Assembly: GCA_964420995.1 (NCBI GenBank)
Contig: CAYQUX010000022.1
Coordinates: forward strand, 4,469-68,468
Direction: 5' to 3'
From: Leptolinea sp964420995
GTDB taxonomy: Bacteria; Chloroflexota; Anaerolineae; Anaerolineales; Anaerolineaceae
DNA: 64,000 nucleotides
In this document: one piece after another, positions 26,647-34,413 of the stretch
Layout: each line of letters begins with the position of its first letter
Numbering within the stretch: position 1 is the stretch's first letter
Notes under the pieces: model-generated
Databases searched by the model: none
Told to the model about the DNA's origin: nothing
Seen by the model: the letters and a program-made list of their open reading frames with translations, nothing else
Made by a program: the position numbers and the translations under genes

Positions 26647-26676
26647 ATCATAACCGTGACTGACCTTCCCCGTCAA
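26647..26676 (-). promoter_or_regulatory. Promoter of rnpB
   Basis: On the minus strand TTGACG (26676-26671), an 18-base spacer and TATGAT (26652-26647) place the start within a base or two of the P1 helix, agreeing with the RNA's predicted 5' end. Confidence 0.75.
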
Positions 26677-26689
26677 CCATCAATTGCGC

Positions 26690-26695
26690 TATAAT
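26690..26695 (+). promoter_or_regulatory. Possible -10 box for tpiA
   Basis: A perfect TATAAT lies 64 bases before the tpiA start. The -35 position (TTCCCC, 26666-26671) is a poor match, so this is tentative. Confidence 0.4.
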
Positions 26696-26759
26696 CTCGC
26701 CGGGGAAAAAATTACATTACCCGCCGATGGCGGTATCTTCTAACTGAACGAGGTTAAAC

Positions 26760-27518
26760 ATGCGTACTCCCATGGTTGCAGGCAACTGGAAAATGAACAA
26801 AACTGCCGAACAGGCCAAAGCTCTGGTCGCCGAATTGCTCCCCGGTTTAAAAGCCGGGATTAAAGTGGAACGGGTGCTCTGTCCCACCTTCACCTGCCTT
26901 TCTTCTGTGTATGAACTGGTCAAAGACACAAACATTGGCCTGGGCGCCCAGAATTTGCACTGGGAAGCCTCTGGCGCGTATACGGGCGAAATCTCTGCCA
27001 GCATGGTCAAGGAATTCTGTGATTATGTGATCATCGGCCACTCTGAACGCCGCCAGTATTTCGGCGAGACCGATGAAACCGTGAACAAGAAAGTCAAAGC
27101 CGCCCAGGCTGCCCAGCTTCTGCCCATTGTTTGTGTGGGCGAGACCCTGGCCGAAAATGAAGCCGGAAAGACCAAAGACGTAGTCACCCGCCAGTTGCGC
27201 GGGGGTCTGGCCGGTGTTGAAATCTCTGATCCGGCCAAACTGGTCATCGCGTACGAACCCGTCTGGGCCATCGGCACCGGACGTGCCGCCACATCACAGG
27301 ACGCCCAGAACGTCTGCGCGCTGATCCGGGCGGAACTGGTTTCGCTGTTTGGCAAGGAAAACGCCGACGCCATCCGCATTCTGTACGGCGGTTCGGTCAC
27401 CGGCGCCAACGCGGCCGAATTGTTCGGCATGCCCGATATCGACGGCGGTCTGGTTGGCGGCGCCAGCCTGAAGCCCGATTTCATCGCCATTGTCAACGCG
27501 GCGAACGACCGGGCGTAA
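26760..27518 (+). CDS. tpiA: Triosephosphate isomerase
   Basis: Predicted protein of 252 residues, the usual length. It starts MRTPMVAGNWKMNKTAEQA with the catalytic Lys in GNWKMNK. The catalytic His lies in IIGHSERRQYFGE, the general base Glu in AYEPVWAIGTG, and phosphate-binding loops are in LYGGSVTGANA and GGLVGGASL. It interconverts dihydroxyacetone phosphate and glyceraldehyde 3-phosphate. It stands alone between rnpB and a terminator; no gap or pgk gene is adjacent. A GAGG site precedes the ATG. Confidence 0.96.
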   Translation: MRTPMVAGNWKMNKTAEQAKALVAELLPGLKAGIKVERVLCPTFTCLSSVYELVKDTNIGLGAQNLHWEASGAYTGEISASMVKEFCDYVIIGHSERRQYFGETDETVNKKVKAAQAAQLLPIVCVGETLAENEAGKTKDVVTRQLRGGLAGVEISDPAKLVIAYEPVWAIGTGRAATSQDAQNVCALIRAELVSLFGKENADAIRILYGGSVTGANAAELFGMPDIDGGLVGGASLKPDFIAIVNAANDRA

Positions 27519-27543
27519 CCATCCGTAGAATAAAACGAACTCC

Positions 27544-27580
27544 AAAAACGGCTTCCGAATCTTCGAAAGCCGTTTTTTTA
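27544..27580 (+). terminator. Intrinsic terminator after tpiA
   Basis: AAAAACGGCTT (27544-27554) pairs with AAGCCGTTTTT (27567-27577), followed by T residues. It may also serve the converging ohrR transcript. Confidence 0.8.
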
Positions 27581-27693
27581 TTGATCTTTCAATAAGCTCC
27601 ACCCACCTGTCTCTCATGACTGTCCGGCTTTCTGGTTTGCCTTGCCGCCCAGCCGGTAATCCAGGGACACGAAAATTGGGAAATGTTTTTCAC

Positions 27694-28143
27694 CTACATG
27701 GATTGTTTCATGAGAAGTTCAATGATGGAATTAAGCTGATTTTTAAGACTTTTCAAATCATTCAATGTCATATTCTCGGAAATGAGTCTTGTCACCAGCT
27801 TTTCCGGTATTAACGCGGCTTTAGCCTGAAGTTCTTTTCCTTTTGATGTCAACGAAATAATAACCCTGCGTTCATCCGTCTCATCTCTCTGACGGGTGAC
27901 TATGCCCTGGCTTTCCATCCGTTTTAAAATTGGAGTGATCGTATTTGTATTCAATATCAAACGTTGTGATATCTCGTTGACAGAGAGGCTATCCCGCTCC
28001 CATAAAACCATCAGCACCAGGTATTGTGGATATGTAATTTCAAGCTGATCCAGATGGGGTTGATATTCCCGGATTATGAGCCTTGACGCGGCATATACCG
28101 GAAAACACAATTGATTCTCCAACTTCAGTTGTTCGTAAGACAT
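27694..28143 (-). CDS. ohrR: MarR-family regulator, OhrR-like peroxide sensor
   Basis: Predicted protein of 149 residues. The N-terminus holds the single reactive Cys region typical of OhrR (NQLCFPVYAASRLI, Cys near residue 13). The winged-helix region has PQYLVLMVLWERDSLSVNEI and a wing with RQRDETDERRVIISLT. OhrR represses ohr and is released when organic hydroperoxides oxidise the Cys. It is the last gene of a minus-strand operon starting with ohr and including gpx, which strongly supports this role. A candidate operator palindrome lies on the predicted transcription start upstream of ohr. Confidence 0.88.
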   Translation of the reverse strand: MSYEQLKLENQLCFPVYAASRLIIREYQPHLDQLEITYPQYLVLMVLWERDSLSVNEISQRLILNTNTITPILKRMESQGIVTRQRDETDERRVIISLTSKGKELQAKAALIPEKLVTRLISENMTLNDLKSLKNQLNSIIELLMKQSM

Positions 28144-28208
28144 AGCAACTTCTTTCGTTTTACTTCCCGGGCTCGGTTGAATTTCGTTCTTCTGAATATC
28201 AGGATAGA

Positions 28209-28691
28209 TTATTTTACGTACCGGGAGATGTATTTGTCAATTTCCTCCGGTTTTGTTAAAGGAGAAAATCTTTTGACCGGGTTACCTTCAGGATCAATCA
28301 AGAATTTTGTGAAATTCCATTTAATTTCATTCCCACCAATACCCTTCAATCTATTCTTAAGAAATTGAAAAATCGGATGGGCTGTTTCCCCATTTACATC
28401 AATTTTCGTGAAAATTGGAAAACTTACTCCGTAATTCGTTGAACAGAAATCTAAAATGGAGGTTTCATCGCCGGGTTCCTGGTTTCCAAATTGATTGCAG
28501 GGAAAACCAAGTATCACGAAATCTTTATCTTTATATTTTTGATAAAGCACCTCCAGACCTTCATATTGTGGTGTCAGTCCGCATTTGCTTGCGGTATTCA
28601 CCACCAGAATGGTTTTTCCGGCATAATTTTCCATACCAACCTCTTGACCATTAAGAGCCCTGGCGGAAAATTCATAAAATTTGCTTCTCAT
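28209..28691 (-). CDS. Glutathione peroxidase family protein (Cys type)
   Basis: Predicted protein of 160 residues from ATG 28691, which has GAGGAG 7-8 bases upstream. The peroxidatic Cys is in NTASKCGLTPQYEGLE, with the resolving-Cys region and Gln in GFPCNQFGNQEPG and the Trp-Asn in KWNFTKFLID. This is the Cys form, probably thioredoxin-dependent, reducing hydrogen peroxide or lipid hydroperoxides. No signal peptide is seen. It lies between a small membrane protein gene and ohrR in the peroxide-response operon. Confidence 0.9.
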   Translation of the reverse strand: MRSKFYEFSARALNGQEVGMENYAGKTILVVNTASKCGLTPQYEGLEVLYQKYKDKDFVILGFPCNQFGNQEPGDETSILDFCSTNYGVSFPIFTKIDVNGETAHPIFQFLKNRLKGIGGNEIKWNFTKFLIDPEGNPVKRFSPLTKPEEIDKYISRYVK

Positions 28692-28738
28692 GTAAAATCT
28701 CCTCGAATAAAACGAATCAACAGGGTGATAAAAATAAA

Positions 28739-29098
28739 TCACGCTTTCTTCCCAATTACTACCGCGAGGATTTCACCAATTCCAATCGCGCCAAGTCCGC
28801 ATAACAGATGAAGAACCTCGGAAATCCAGTTATTCGTACCAGGAAGGATCATATTTTGAGCCAGCCCCCAAACCGGCAAACCAATGGCCCAGATCGACGC
28901 GACCAGCAACAACCATTTGGATATCTCCGCACGATAGGCCTGGTAAACAAGACCAAGCAAGCTTGCGGTGAATAGAAGGCCAAGAATTATGTGCGGAGTT
29001 ATTAAACCCTTCAAATTTCCTATCCATACTACAATTCCCAGGGCGATCTGGATCATTCCAAGAATTCTGAGCATCATCTGTAATATATTCGTTTTCAT
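28739..29098 (-). CDS. Small four-helix membrane protein, function unknown
   Basis: Predicted protein of 119 residues with four hydrophobic segments (about 8-26, 34-52, 60-78 and 92-115) and few charges apart from a basic C-terminus. I do not recognise a named family, though the architecture resembles short DoxX- or DUF-type membrane proteins. It lies 62 bp after the DoxX-like gene and 47 bp before gpx on the same strand, so it is probably part of the peroxide-response operon. A role in membrane redox protection is inference. Confidence 0.65.
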   Translation of the reverse strand: MKTNILQMMLRILGMIQIALGIVVWIGNLKGLITPHIILGLLFTASLLGLVYQAYRAEISKWLLLVASIWAIGLPVWGLAQNMILPGTNNWISEVLHLLCGLGAIGIGEILAVVIGKKA

Positions 29099-29160
29099 AC
29101 ATACCCCAATGTGTCACCTTTTTGATACCTTGTTCAACAATTACTATTCCGTTTTGGGCT

Positions 29161-29643
29161 TTATTTATTTTCTGAAATCCAGGGATTCAAAAGACCAATC
29201 AAAGAAGTGTTTCCTTTGCGGATTTCCTTCCATGCACCGGTTGCCCACAATGACCACATGATCAGCACCGGTTGAAAAAACAGGCGGATGAAGCGAGCCT
29301 GATCTGTATTTAGTCCAAAGGCATCAACGCGATTGGTATATTGAGAAATGTTCCCTGGAAAAATTGCCACAAAGAAAAGCGCTGTGAGGATACCAACAGG
29401 TACGCGGAATTTTGGCAGGAGAACAAGAGCAATTCCCAGTCCAATTTCGGCATATCCGGATAATACGACAACCAGATCAGGATCCATGGGAACCCACGGG
29501 GGAACCTGCGCCAGAAATTCGACTCTGGCAAAGGTTAGATGGTTAATTCCTGAAAATAAAAGGAGACCTCCCAACAAAATCTGGAAAACCTTTTGCACAG
29601 GATTGGTTTTTTCAAAAACGTGAAATTTCGTTCGGGTATCCAT
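29161..29643 (-). CDS. DoxX-family membrane protein
   Basis: Predicted protein of 160 residues with four transmembrane segments. The first contains the DoxX-like pattern FQILLGGLLLFSGINHLTF (near residue 20), then SGYAEIGLGIALVLLP, VGILTALFFVAIFPGNISQY and a C-terminal helix. The pattern of a Gly-rich first helix followed by PGNISQY matches DoxX/YphA-type proteins, which are linked to oxidative stress or quinone-related functions. The gene starts 7 bp after ohr, so it is cotranscribed with it. The molecular role is not established. Confidence 0.78.
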   Translation of the reverse strand: MDTRTKFHVFEKTNPVQKVFQILLGGLLLFSGINHLTFARVEFLAQVPPWVPMDPDLVVVLSGYAEIGLGIALVLLPKFRVPVGILTALFFVAIFPGNISQYTNRVDAFGLNTDQARFIRLFFQPVLIMWSLWATGAWKEIRKGNTSLIGLLNPWISENK

Positions 29644-29650
29644 AAACTTC

Positions 29651-30068
29651 CTAACGGATCAGATTTACTTCAACATCCACATTATTACGGATGGCTTTTG
29701 AGTAAGGGCAGGTTTCATGAGCCATTTTCAACAGTTCTTGCGCTTTTTCCGCTTCGACACCCGCAATTTTCACATCCATTTTTACAACCAGATCCAAATC
29801 CATGGTCAGGGAACTCTTTAGTCCAACGGTCGCGGTGACTTCGGACGTGATTTTTTCTTTTACACGGCGGGCAACAAAATTTAACGCGCTGTCAAAACAG
29901 GCCGCATACCCGGCAGCAAAGAGTTGTTCTGGGTTGGTAAATGGACCACCGGAACCACCCATCTCGGTTGGAATGCGAACCTCGAAGTTCAAAACCCCAT
30001 CCTTGCTGACAACTTTTCCATCCCGTCCACCAGATGCACTGACAACCGTTTCATAAATTGTTTTCCAT
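29651..30068 (-). CDS. ohr: Organic hydroperoxide resistance protein, apparent frameshift at the 5' end
   Basis: OsmC/Ohr family. The frame from codon ATT at about 30058 onward reads IYETVVSASGGRDGKVV and continues through GGSGGPFTNPEQLFAAGYAACFDSAL with the first catalytic Cys, to AHETCPYSKAIRNN with the second. It reduces organic hydroperoxides with dihydrolipoyl or similar thiols. The ATG with a good AGGAG site is at 30068, but its frame stops after five codons. Removing one A from the AAAA run at 30061-30064 joins it to the Ohr frame as METIYETVV, a normal start. So either the assembly has a one-base error or the gene is broken. No in-frame ATG, GTG or TTG exists before TTG 29992, which lies inside conserved sequence. 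Confidence 0.8.
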
Positions 30069-30095
30069 TTTTCTCCTATTTATATCATGTATGAT

Positions 30096-30140
30096 TATAT
30101 CGCTTACGATATATTATACAGGATACTAAGAAAAATACAA
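30096..30140 (-). promoter_or_regulatory. ohr operon promoter with overlapping palindromic operator
   Basis: On the minus strand TTGTAT (30140-30135), a 16-base spacer and an extended -10 TGTATAAT (hexamer 30118-30113) lead into an 18-bp palindrome, TATATCG-N4-CGATATA (30113-30096), which covers the start site. It suits an OhrR dimer operator. Confidence 0.6.
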
Positions 30141-30425
30141 ACATCTCATGCAGTATGGTTTGATATGAAAATTCAAAAAAAGAAAGCGATAACCACTTTA
30201 GGAAAAAAGACCCGGAAATCATGGCTCGCATAGGACAGATAATCCGGTGTGACATTTCTCATCATCAACTTTAGTATAAGGAAAATAGCGTCCATATTGG
30301 GTGGAGAAATTCTAGGCCAGTATTGGCTTTGGGTTGGCACAAACATCAACATCAATCAAAATGTTAATAATGACAAAAAATCTTATGTGCAACCTGGTGA
30401 ATAGTCTCATCAACAAGGTTACTGG
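30141..30425. other. Intergenic region without recognisable gene
   Basis: AT-rich sequence between the ohr promoter and the upp terminator. Short open frames here have no ribosome site or recognisable motif. Nothing supportable is seen. Confidence 0.5.
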
Positions 30426-30461
30426 AATAAAGAAACGAGGCTGTCCCAAAAGGCAGCCTCG
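30426..30461 (-). terminator. Intrinsic terminator of upp
   Basis: CGAGGCTG (30436-30443) pairs with CAGCCTCG (30454-30461). Read on the minus strand the stem is followed by a T-rich stretch. Confidence 0.75.
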
Positions 30462-30484
30462 CGAATATCAACCCAAATTTTTTC

Positions 30485-31111
30485 TTACGCTGTTCCGAAC
30501 TGCCGATCCCCTGCGTCACCCAGGCCGGGGACGATATAGCCCTTCTCGTTCAGGTGATCGTCCACCGCCGCCAGGTGAATATCCACATCCGGGTGGGCAG
30601 ACTGCAAGGCCTTGATACCTTCCGGCGCGGCAATCAACCCCATGAATTTGATGCGCTTCACTCCCCAGCGTTTCAGAATATCGATGGTAGCCACCGCCGA
30701 ACCGCCCGTGGCCAACATGGGATCCAGCACCAGACAGACCGACACAGTAGGTTCCACCGGCAGCTTGTTGTAATATTCCACCGGTTTCAACGTCTTCTCA
30801 TCGCGGTACAGACCAATGTGCCAGACCTCCGCCGTGGGGATCAGATCCCACACGCCTTCCACCAGGCCAAGACCAGCGCGCAAAATGGGGATCAGGCCGA
30901 TCTTCATGGCCAGTTCATGGCACTTTGCCGTTCCCATGGGGGTCTGCACATCAATGGGATTCATCTGCAGGTCAGTAGTGGCTTCATACGTCAGCAGAGA
31001 GCCCAGTTCGCGCACCAGTTGCCGAAATTTTTTGGGTTCGGTATTGACATCCCGCAGGATGGAAAGTTTATGAGCTACCAAAGGATGGGGAGAGGGGTAG
31101 ACGTTGGACAT
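30485..31111 (-). CDS. upp: Uracil phosphoribosyltransferase
   Basis: Predicted protein of 208 residues, the standard length. It begins MSNVYPSPHPLVAHKLSILR. The PRPP-binding loop is LVLDPMLATGGSAVATIDIL (about residues 127-146), and the uracil-binding end is GYIVPGLGDAGDRQFGTA. It makes UMP from uracil and PRPP in the salvage pathway. AAAGGAA precedes the ATG. Divergent ruvB starts only 44 bp away, so the two share a compact promoter region. Confidence 0.96.
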   Translation of the reverse strand: MSNVYPSPHPLVAHKLSILRDVNTEPKKFRQLVRELGSLLTYEATTDLQMNPIDVQTPMGTAKCHELAMKIGLIPILRAGLGLVEGVWDLIPTAEVWHIGLYRDEKTLKPVEYYNKLPVEPTVSVCLVLDPMLATGGSAVATIDILKRWGVKRIKFMGLIAAPEGIKALQSAHPDVDIHLAAVDDHLNEKGYIVPGLGDAGDRQFGTA

Positions 31112-31130
31112 GGCGGTTCCTTTCGCGCTT

Positions 31131-31148
31131 ATTATAGCCTGATATAAT
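31131..31148. promoter_or_regulatory. Back-to-back -10 boxes for upp and ruvB
   Basis: A TATAAT for upp lies on the minus strand (31136-31131) and another for ruvB on the plus strand (31143-31148, with an upstream TG giving an extended -10). The ruvB box ends 7 bases before its ATG, so that mRNA is probably leaderless. Neither has a strong -35. Confidence 0.55.
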
Positions 31149-31155
31149 CTCGGGT

Positions 31156-32181
31156 ATGGTGGAAACCCCTGAACGAATTATCCAACCGGAACAGCGCCCG
31201 GACGATCGCAACGATCTGGCGTTACGACCGCACACACTGGATGAGTTGATCGGTCAGACCCAGGTAAAAGAAAACCTGCGCATTCTCATCGCGGCCGCCC
31301 GCCGGCGCACCGAACCGCTGGATCACGTACTTTTTTACGGACCGCCGGGTCTTGGAAAGACCACCCTGGCTCACGTGCTGGCCAATGAGATGAGCGTCAA
31401 TATCAAGATCACCGCCGGCCCTGCCGTTGAACGCGCCGGTGACCTGGCCGCCATCCTGACCAACCTGCATGCCGGTGATATTCTTTTCATTGACGAGATC
31501 CACCGCCTGGGCCGCGCCATTGAAGAAGTACTCTACCCGGCCATGGAAGATTACGCGCTGGATATCATCATTGGCAAAGGTCCATCAGCCCGCTCCATAC
31601 GCCTGAAATTACCCCGCTTTACGGTGATCGGCGCCACCACCCGACTGGCGCTGGTCAGTTCACCTCTGCGCGCCCGTTTTGGCGCTGTCTACCGCCTGGA
31701 CTATTACGATCTTCCCGCCATGCGGGAGATCATTCTGCGCGCCGCCGGAAAATTACGTGTCACCGTCGACGAAGCCGGCGTGGAAGAAGTGGCACGCCGG
31801 GCACGCGGTACCCCGCGCGTGGCGCTGCGTCTGCTGCGCCGGGTGCGCGATTTCGCGCAGGTCAGAGCTGACGGTCATGTCTCGCGCGATGTGGCCGGGG
31901 AAGCGTTGAATCTGATGAACGTCGACCTGCTCGGCCTGGATGATGTTGACCGCCGGGTGATGATGACCATTATTGAAAAATATAGCGGCGGCCCGGTGGG
32001 GTTGAACACCATCGCCGCTTCCATCAGTGAAGAACCTGATACCATCATGGACGTGGTGGAACCCTACCTGTTGCAGCTCGGTTTTATTGATCGCACCCCG
32101 CAGGGACGCGTGGCCACTCGCGCCGCGTATGAGCACTTCGGTATCCTCTTCCCCGAGACCAATCAGCCGCGCTTGATCTGA
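31156..32181 (+). CDS. ruvB: Holliday junction branch migration helicase RuvB
   Basis: Predicted protein of 341 residues. Walker A is HVLFYGPPGLGKTTLAHVLA (about residues 56-75), Walker B is ILFIDEIHRLGRAIEE, and sensor 1 is TVIGATTRLALVSSPLRARF. The winged-helix C-terminus has RTPQGRVATRAAYEHFGI, with the conserved Arg-rich DNA-binding end. It drives branch migration with RuvA and RuvC, neither of which is nearby. The gene lacks a Shine-Dalgarno site, consistent with a leaderless mRNA. queA follows with a 3-bp gap. Confidence 0.96.
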   Translation: MVETPERIIQPEQRPDDRNDLALRPHTLDELIGQTQVKENLRILIAAARRRTEPLDHVLFYGPPGLGKTTLAHVLANEMSVNIKITAGPAVERAGDLAAILTNLHAGDILFIDEIHRLGRAIEEVLYPAMEDYALDIIIGKGPSARSIRLKLPRFTVIGATTRLALVSSPLRARFGAVYRLDYYDLPAMREIILRAAGKLRVTVDEAGVEEVARRARGTPRVALRLLRRVRDFAQVRADGHVSRDVAGEALNLMNVDLLGLDDVDRRVMMTIIEKYSGGPVGLNTIAASISEEPDTIMDVVEPYLLQLGFIDRTPQGRVATRAAYEHFGILFPETNQPRLI

Positions 32182-32184
32182 CCC

Positions 32185-33204
32185 GTGAAAACCAGCGACT
32201 TTGATTACCACCTCCCGCCTGAGCGCATCGCCCAGACGCCCATTGAACCGCGGCATTCCTCCCGCCTTCTGGTGCTGGATCGTTCCAAGGACAGGTTGGA
32301 ACACTCCACTTTCTGGAACATTGCGGAATACCTGAGACCCGGCGATCTGCTGGTGGTCAACCGCACCCGCGTCATTCCGGCGCGCATCCACGCGTTCAAG
32401 GAAACCGGCGGCAAGGTGGAACTGCTGCTGCTCAAACGGCTGGATCTTCTCACCTGGGAAGCGCTGGTTGGCGGCAAACGACTGCTCCCCGGAAAGACGT
32501 TAAAACTGGGGAATGGCGTAACCGTTCACATTGATGCCGACCTGGGTGCTTCACGCCGCCTGGTGCGCTTTGCAGAGCCTGTGGAGGCCTATCTGGAGCG
32601 GTCAGGTGAAATGCCGCTGCCGCCATATATCCATGAACGCCTGAACAACCCTAATCGATACCAGACGGTATATGCCGACCAGCCCGGATCAGCCGCCGCG
32701 CCCACCGCCGGTCTGCATTTTACGCCAGAATTACTCGCCCGCCTGAAAGAGATGGGAATCGCTTTTACGGAAGTAACCCTGCACGTCGGGTTGGATACAT
32801 TCGCTCCGGTTACGGAAGAGAATGCCGACGAGCATGTCATCCACACCGAATGGTGTGAGGTGACACCGGAGACTGCCGCGCAGATCAACGCCGCCAGAGC
32901 CTCCGGAGGACGTATCATCGCTGTAGGCACCACCAGTGTGCGCACGCTGGAAAGCGCGTCACAGGCAGCCCCACACGGCCAGTTGGTGGCCCCCTACCAG
33001 GGTTCCACCGGATTGTTCATTCTGCCCGGCTATCCGTTTAAAGCCGTGGATGCCATGGTGACCAACTTTCACCTCCCGAAGTCCTCGCTGATCATGCTGG
33101 TCAGCGCGTTTGCCGGCCGCGAACGAATTCTATCGGCGTACCAAACCGCCGTTGAAATGCAGTACCGCTTCTTCTCGTTTGGCGACGCGATGTTGATTCT
33201 TTAA
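32185..33204 (+). CDS. queA: S-adenosylmethionine:tRNA ribosyltransferase-isomerase
   Basis: Predicted protein of 339 residues from a GTG start just after the ruvB stop. Typical QueA motifs are FDYHLPPERIAQTPIEPR at the N-terminus, LLVVNRTRVIPARI, GSAAAPTAGLHFT and LHVGLDTFAPV, ending with MVTNFHLPKSSLIMLVSAFA. It transfers the ribosyl part of SAM to 7-deaza-guanine in tRNA to form epoxyqueuosine. The ruvB-queA pairing is common in bacteria. No terminator is seen directly after it; an inverted-repeat element follows. Confidence 0.95.
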   Translation: MKTSDFDYHLPPERIAQTPIEPRHSSRLLVLDRSKDRLEHSTFWNIAEYLRPGDLLVVNRTRVIPARIHAFKETGGKVELLLLKRLDLLTWEALVGGKRLLPGKTLKLGNGVTVHIDADLGASRRLVRFAEPVEAYLERSGEMPLPPYIHERLNNPNRYQTVYADQPGSAAAPTAGLHFTPELLARLKEMGIAFTEVTLHVGLDTFAPVTEENADEHVIHTEWCEVTPETAAQINAARASGGRIIAVGTTSVRTLESASQAAPHGQLVAPYQGSTGLFILPGYPFKAVDAMVTNFHLPKSSLIMLVSAFAGRERILSAYQTAVEMQYRFFSFGDAMLIL

Positions 33205-33237
33205 TGATTCGAAAACATTCCCGGGGGAAGTGAACCT

Positions 33238-33407
33238 GTCATCCTGAGCGATAGCGAAGGATCTCTCAAAACCAGTAATTTACATTTGTGAGAGAAGAAC
33301 CTTTTATAAAAGGATGATTTTCAAAGTAGACCGGAGTAAAGAATTCTCCTTTTTCTGGCATAGGTATTGATTCACAATGTGAGATGCTTCACTTCGCTCA
33401 GCATGAC
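33238..33407. repeat. 170-bp element with imperfect inverted terminal repeats
   Basis: The left end (33238-33267, beginning GTCATCCTGAGCG) and the reverse complement of the right end (33381-33407, beginning GTCATGCTGAGCG) match over about 27 bases with a few changes. The ~110 bases between hold no gene. It resembles dispersed short repeats of the CTGAGCGAAGCGAAG type known from many bacterial genomes. It fills most of the 349-bp gap between queA and the transporter. Confidence 0.65.
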
Positions 33408-33553
33408 GAAACGGTAACAGGTGACATTTCAATAGGTTTATCAACGTATCCTCATAATAAGGCATTACAGAATGTCTTTTCTCTTTATCAAGTTAATAGT
33501 TTGTATTTGCTTTATAATTTTGTTCTATATTCATCATCACGGATTTCATTCCC

Positions 33554-34393
33554 ATGGCAAATTCATTCCTCGGCATTATCTTTGGACTTCTCTCCGCCCT
33601 CGTTTGGGGCAGCGGCGATTTCGCAGGCGGCTATGCTTCGCGCAAACAGAGCCAGTATCAGGTTCTGGCCCTGTCCGCGTTCTCCGGGCTGATCTTCATG
33701 GCCATCACCGCACTGATATTCCGCGAATCCCTGCCATCCACCCGCGGGATGATCTTCGCCGCCCTGGGCGGACTGAGTGGCGCGCTGGGGATGGCTGCGT
33801 TCTACCGCTCGCTGGCCGTTGGCAATGCCGCCATCGTCGCCCCCACCGCTTCGGTAATCGGTACTGCCCTGCCCGTAGTTGTCAGTACCTTCATCGAAGG
33901 TTTGCCTTCCCAGTTGAAACTGGCAGGATTTATTTTGGCCATTTTCGGTATCTGGCTGGTTTCTGCCGGTGAATCAGATCATCCTGCTGGAAAAGATGGT
34001 TTCGAACTTTCGGTACTGGCCGGCATTGGATTTGCCGGTTGGCTTATATTGCTTGGGAATGTGGAGCAGGGCAAAGTTTTTTCTCCGCTTGTGATTTCGC
34101 GCAGTGTGGCATTAATTGCGGGTGTCTCCCTGGTCTTCCTGAACCGCCAGCGTGTTCCCGGGTTGTTCTCAAATTTCCCCGCCCTGATCTGCGGCATTAT
34201 GGATGTAGGCGGTAATATCTTTTATCTACTGGCCCGGCAATATACCCGCCTGGATGTAGCCGCAGTCCTGTCATCGCTCGGCCCAGCCGTGACAGTGATC
34301 ATTACCACCATCATCCTTAAAGAGCCCGTATCCCGCCGGCAGTGGCTGGGAGTGGCTACCTGTCTGGCGGCCGTGGGATTTATCACCGTTTAA
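33554..34393 (+). CDS. EamA/DMT-superfamily transporter
   Basis: Predicted protein of 279 residues with ten hydrophobic segments in two repeats of five, the EamA duplication. The first helix is GIIFGLLSALVWGSGDFAGG, and the typical repeat-end pattern appears near residues 95-110 (AAFYRSLAVGNAAIVAPTAS) and again near 225-245 (LARQYTRLDVAAVLSSLGPA), followed by EPVSRRQWLGVATCLAAVG. These proteins move small metabolites such as amino acids or nucleosides across the inner membrane. Substrate unknown. It starts about 145 bp after the inverted-repeat element; the UDG gene follows by 20 bp. Confidence 0.87.
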   Translation: MANSFLGIIFGLLSALVWGSGDFAGGYASRKQSQYQVLALSAFSGLIFMAITALIFRESLPSTRGMIFAALGGLSGALGMAAFYRSLAVGNAAIVAPTASVIGTALPVVVSTFIEGLPSQLKLAGFILAIFGIWLVSAGESDHPAGKDGFELSVLAGIGFAGWLILLGNVEQGKVFSPLVISRSVALIAGVSLVFLNRQRVPGLFSNFPALICGIMDVGGNIFYLLARQYTRLDVAAVLSSLGPAVTVIITTIILKEPVSRRQWLGVATCLAAVGFITV

Positions 34394-34413
34394 CATTGAG
34401 GTAAGATAGATAC

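Noticed and set aside
26231..26694. Several open frames on both strands over 100 residues
   Set aside because: They cross the RNase P RNA gene, whose conserved blocks and P1 pairing explain the sequence. None has coding motifs.
30173..30355. A 60-residue minus-strand open frame in the gap upstream of ohr
   Set aside because: No ribosome site, no domain, and composition unlike the neighbouring genes.
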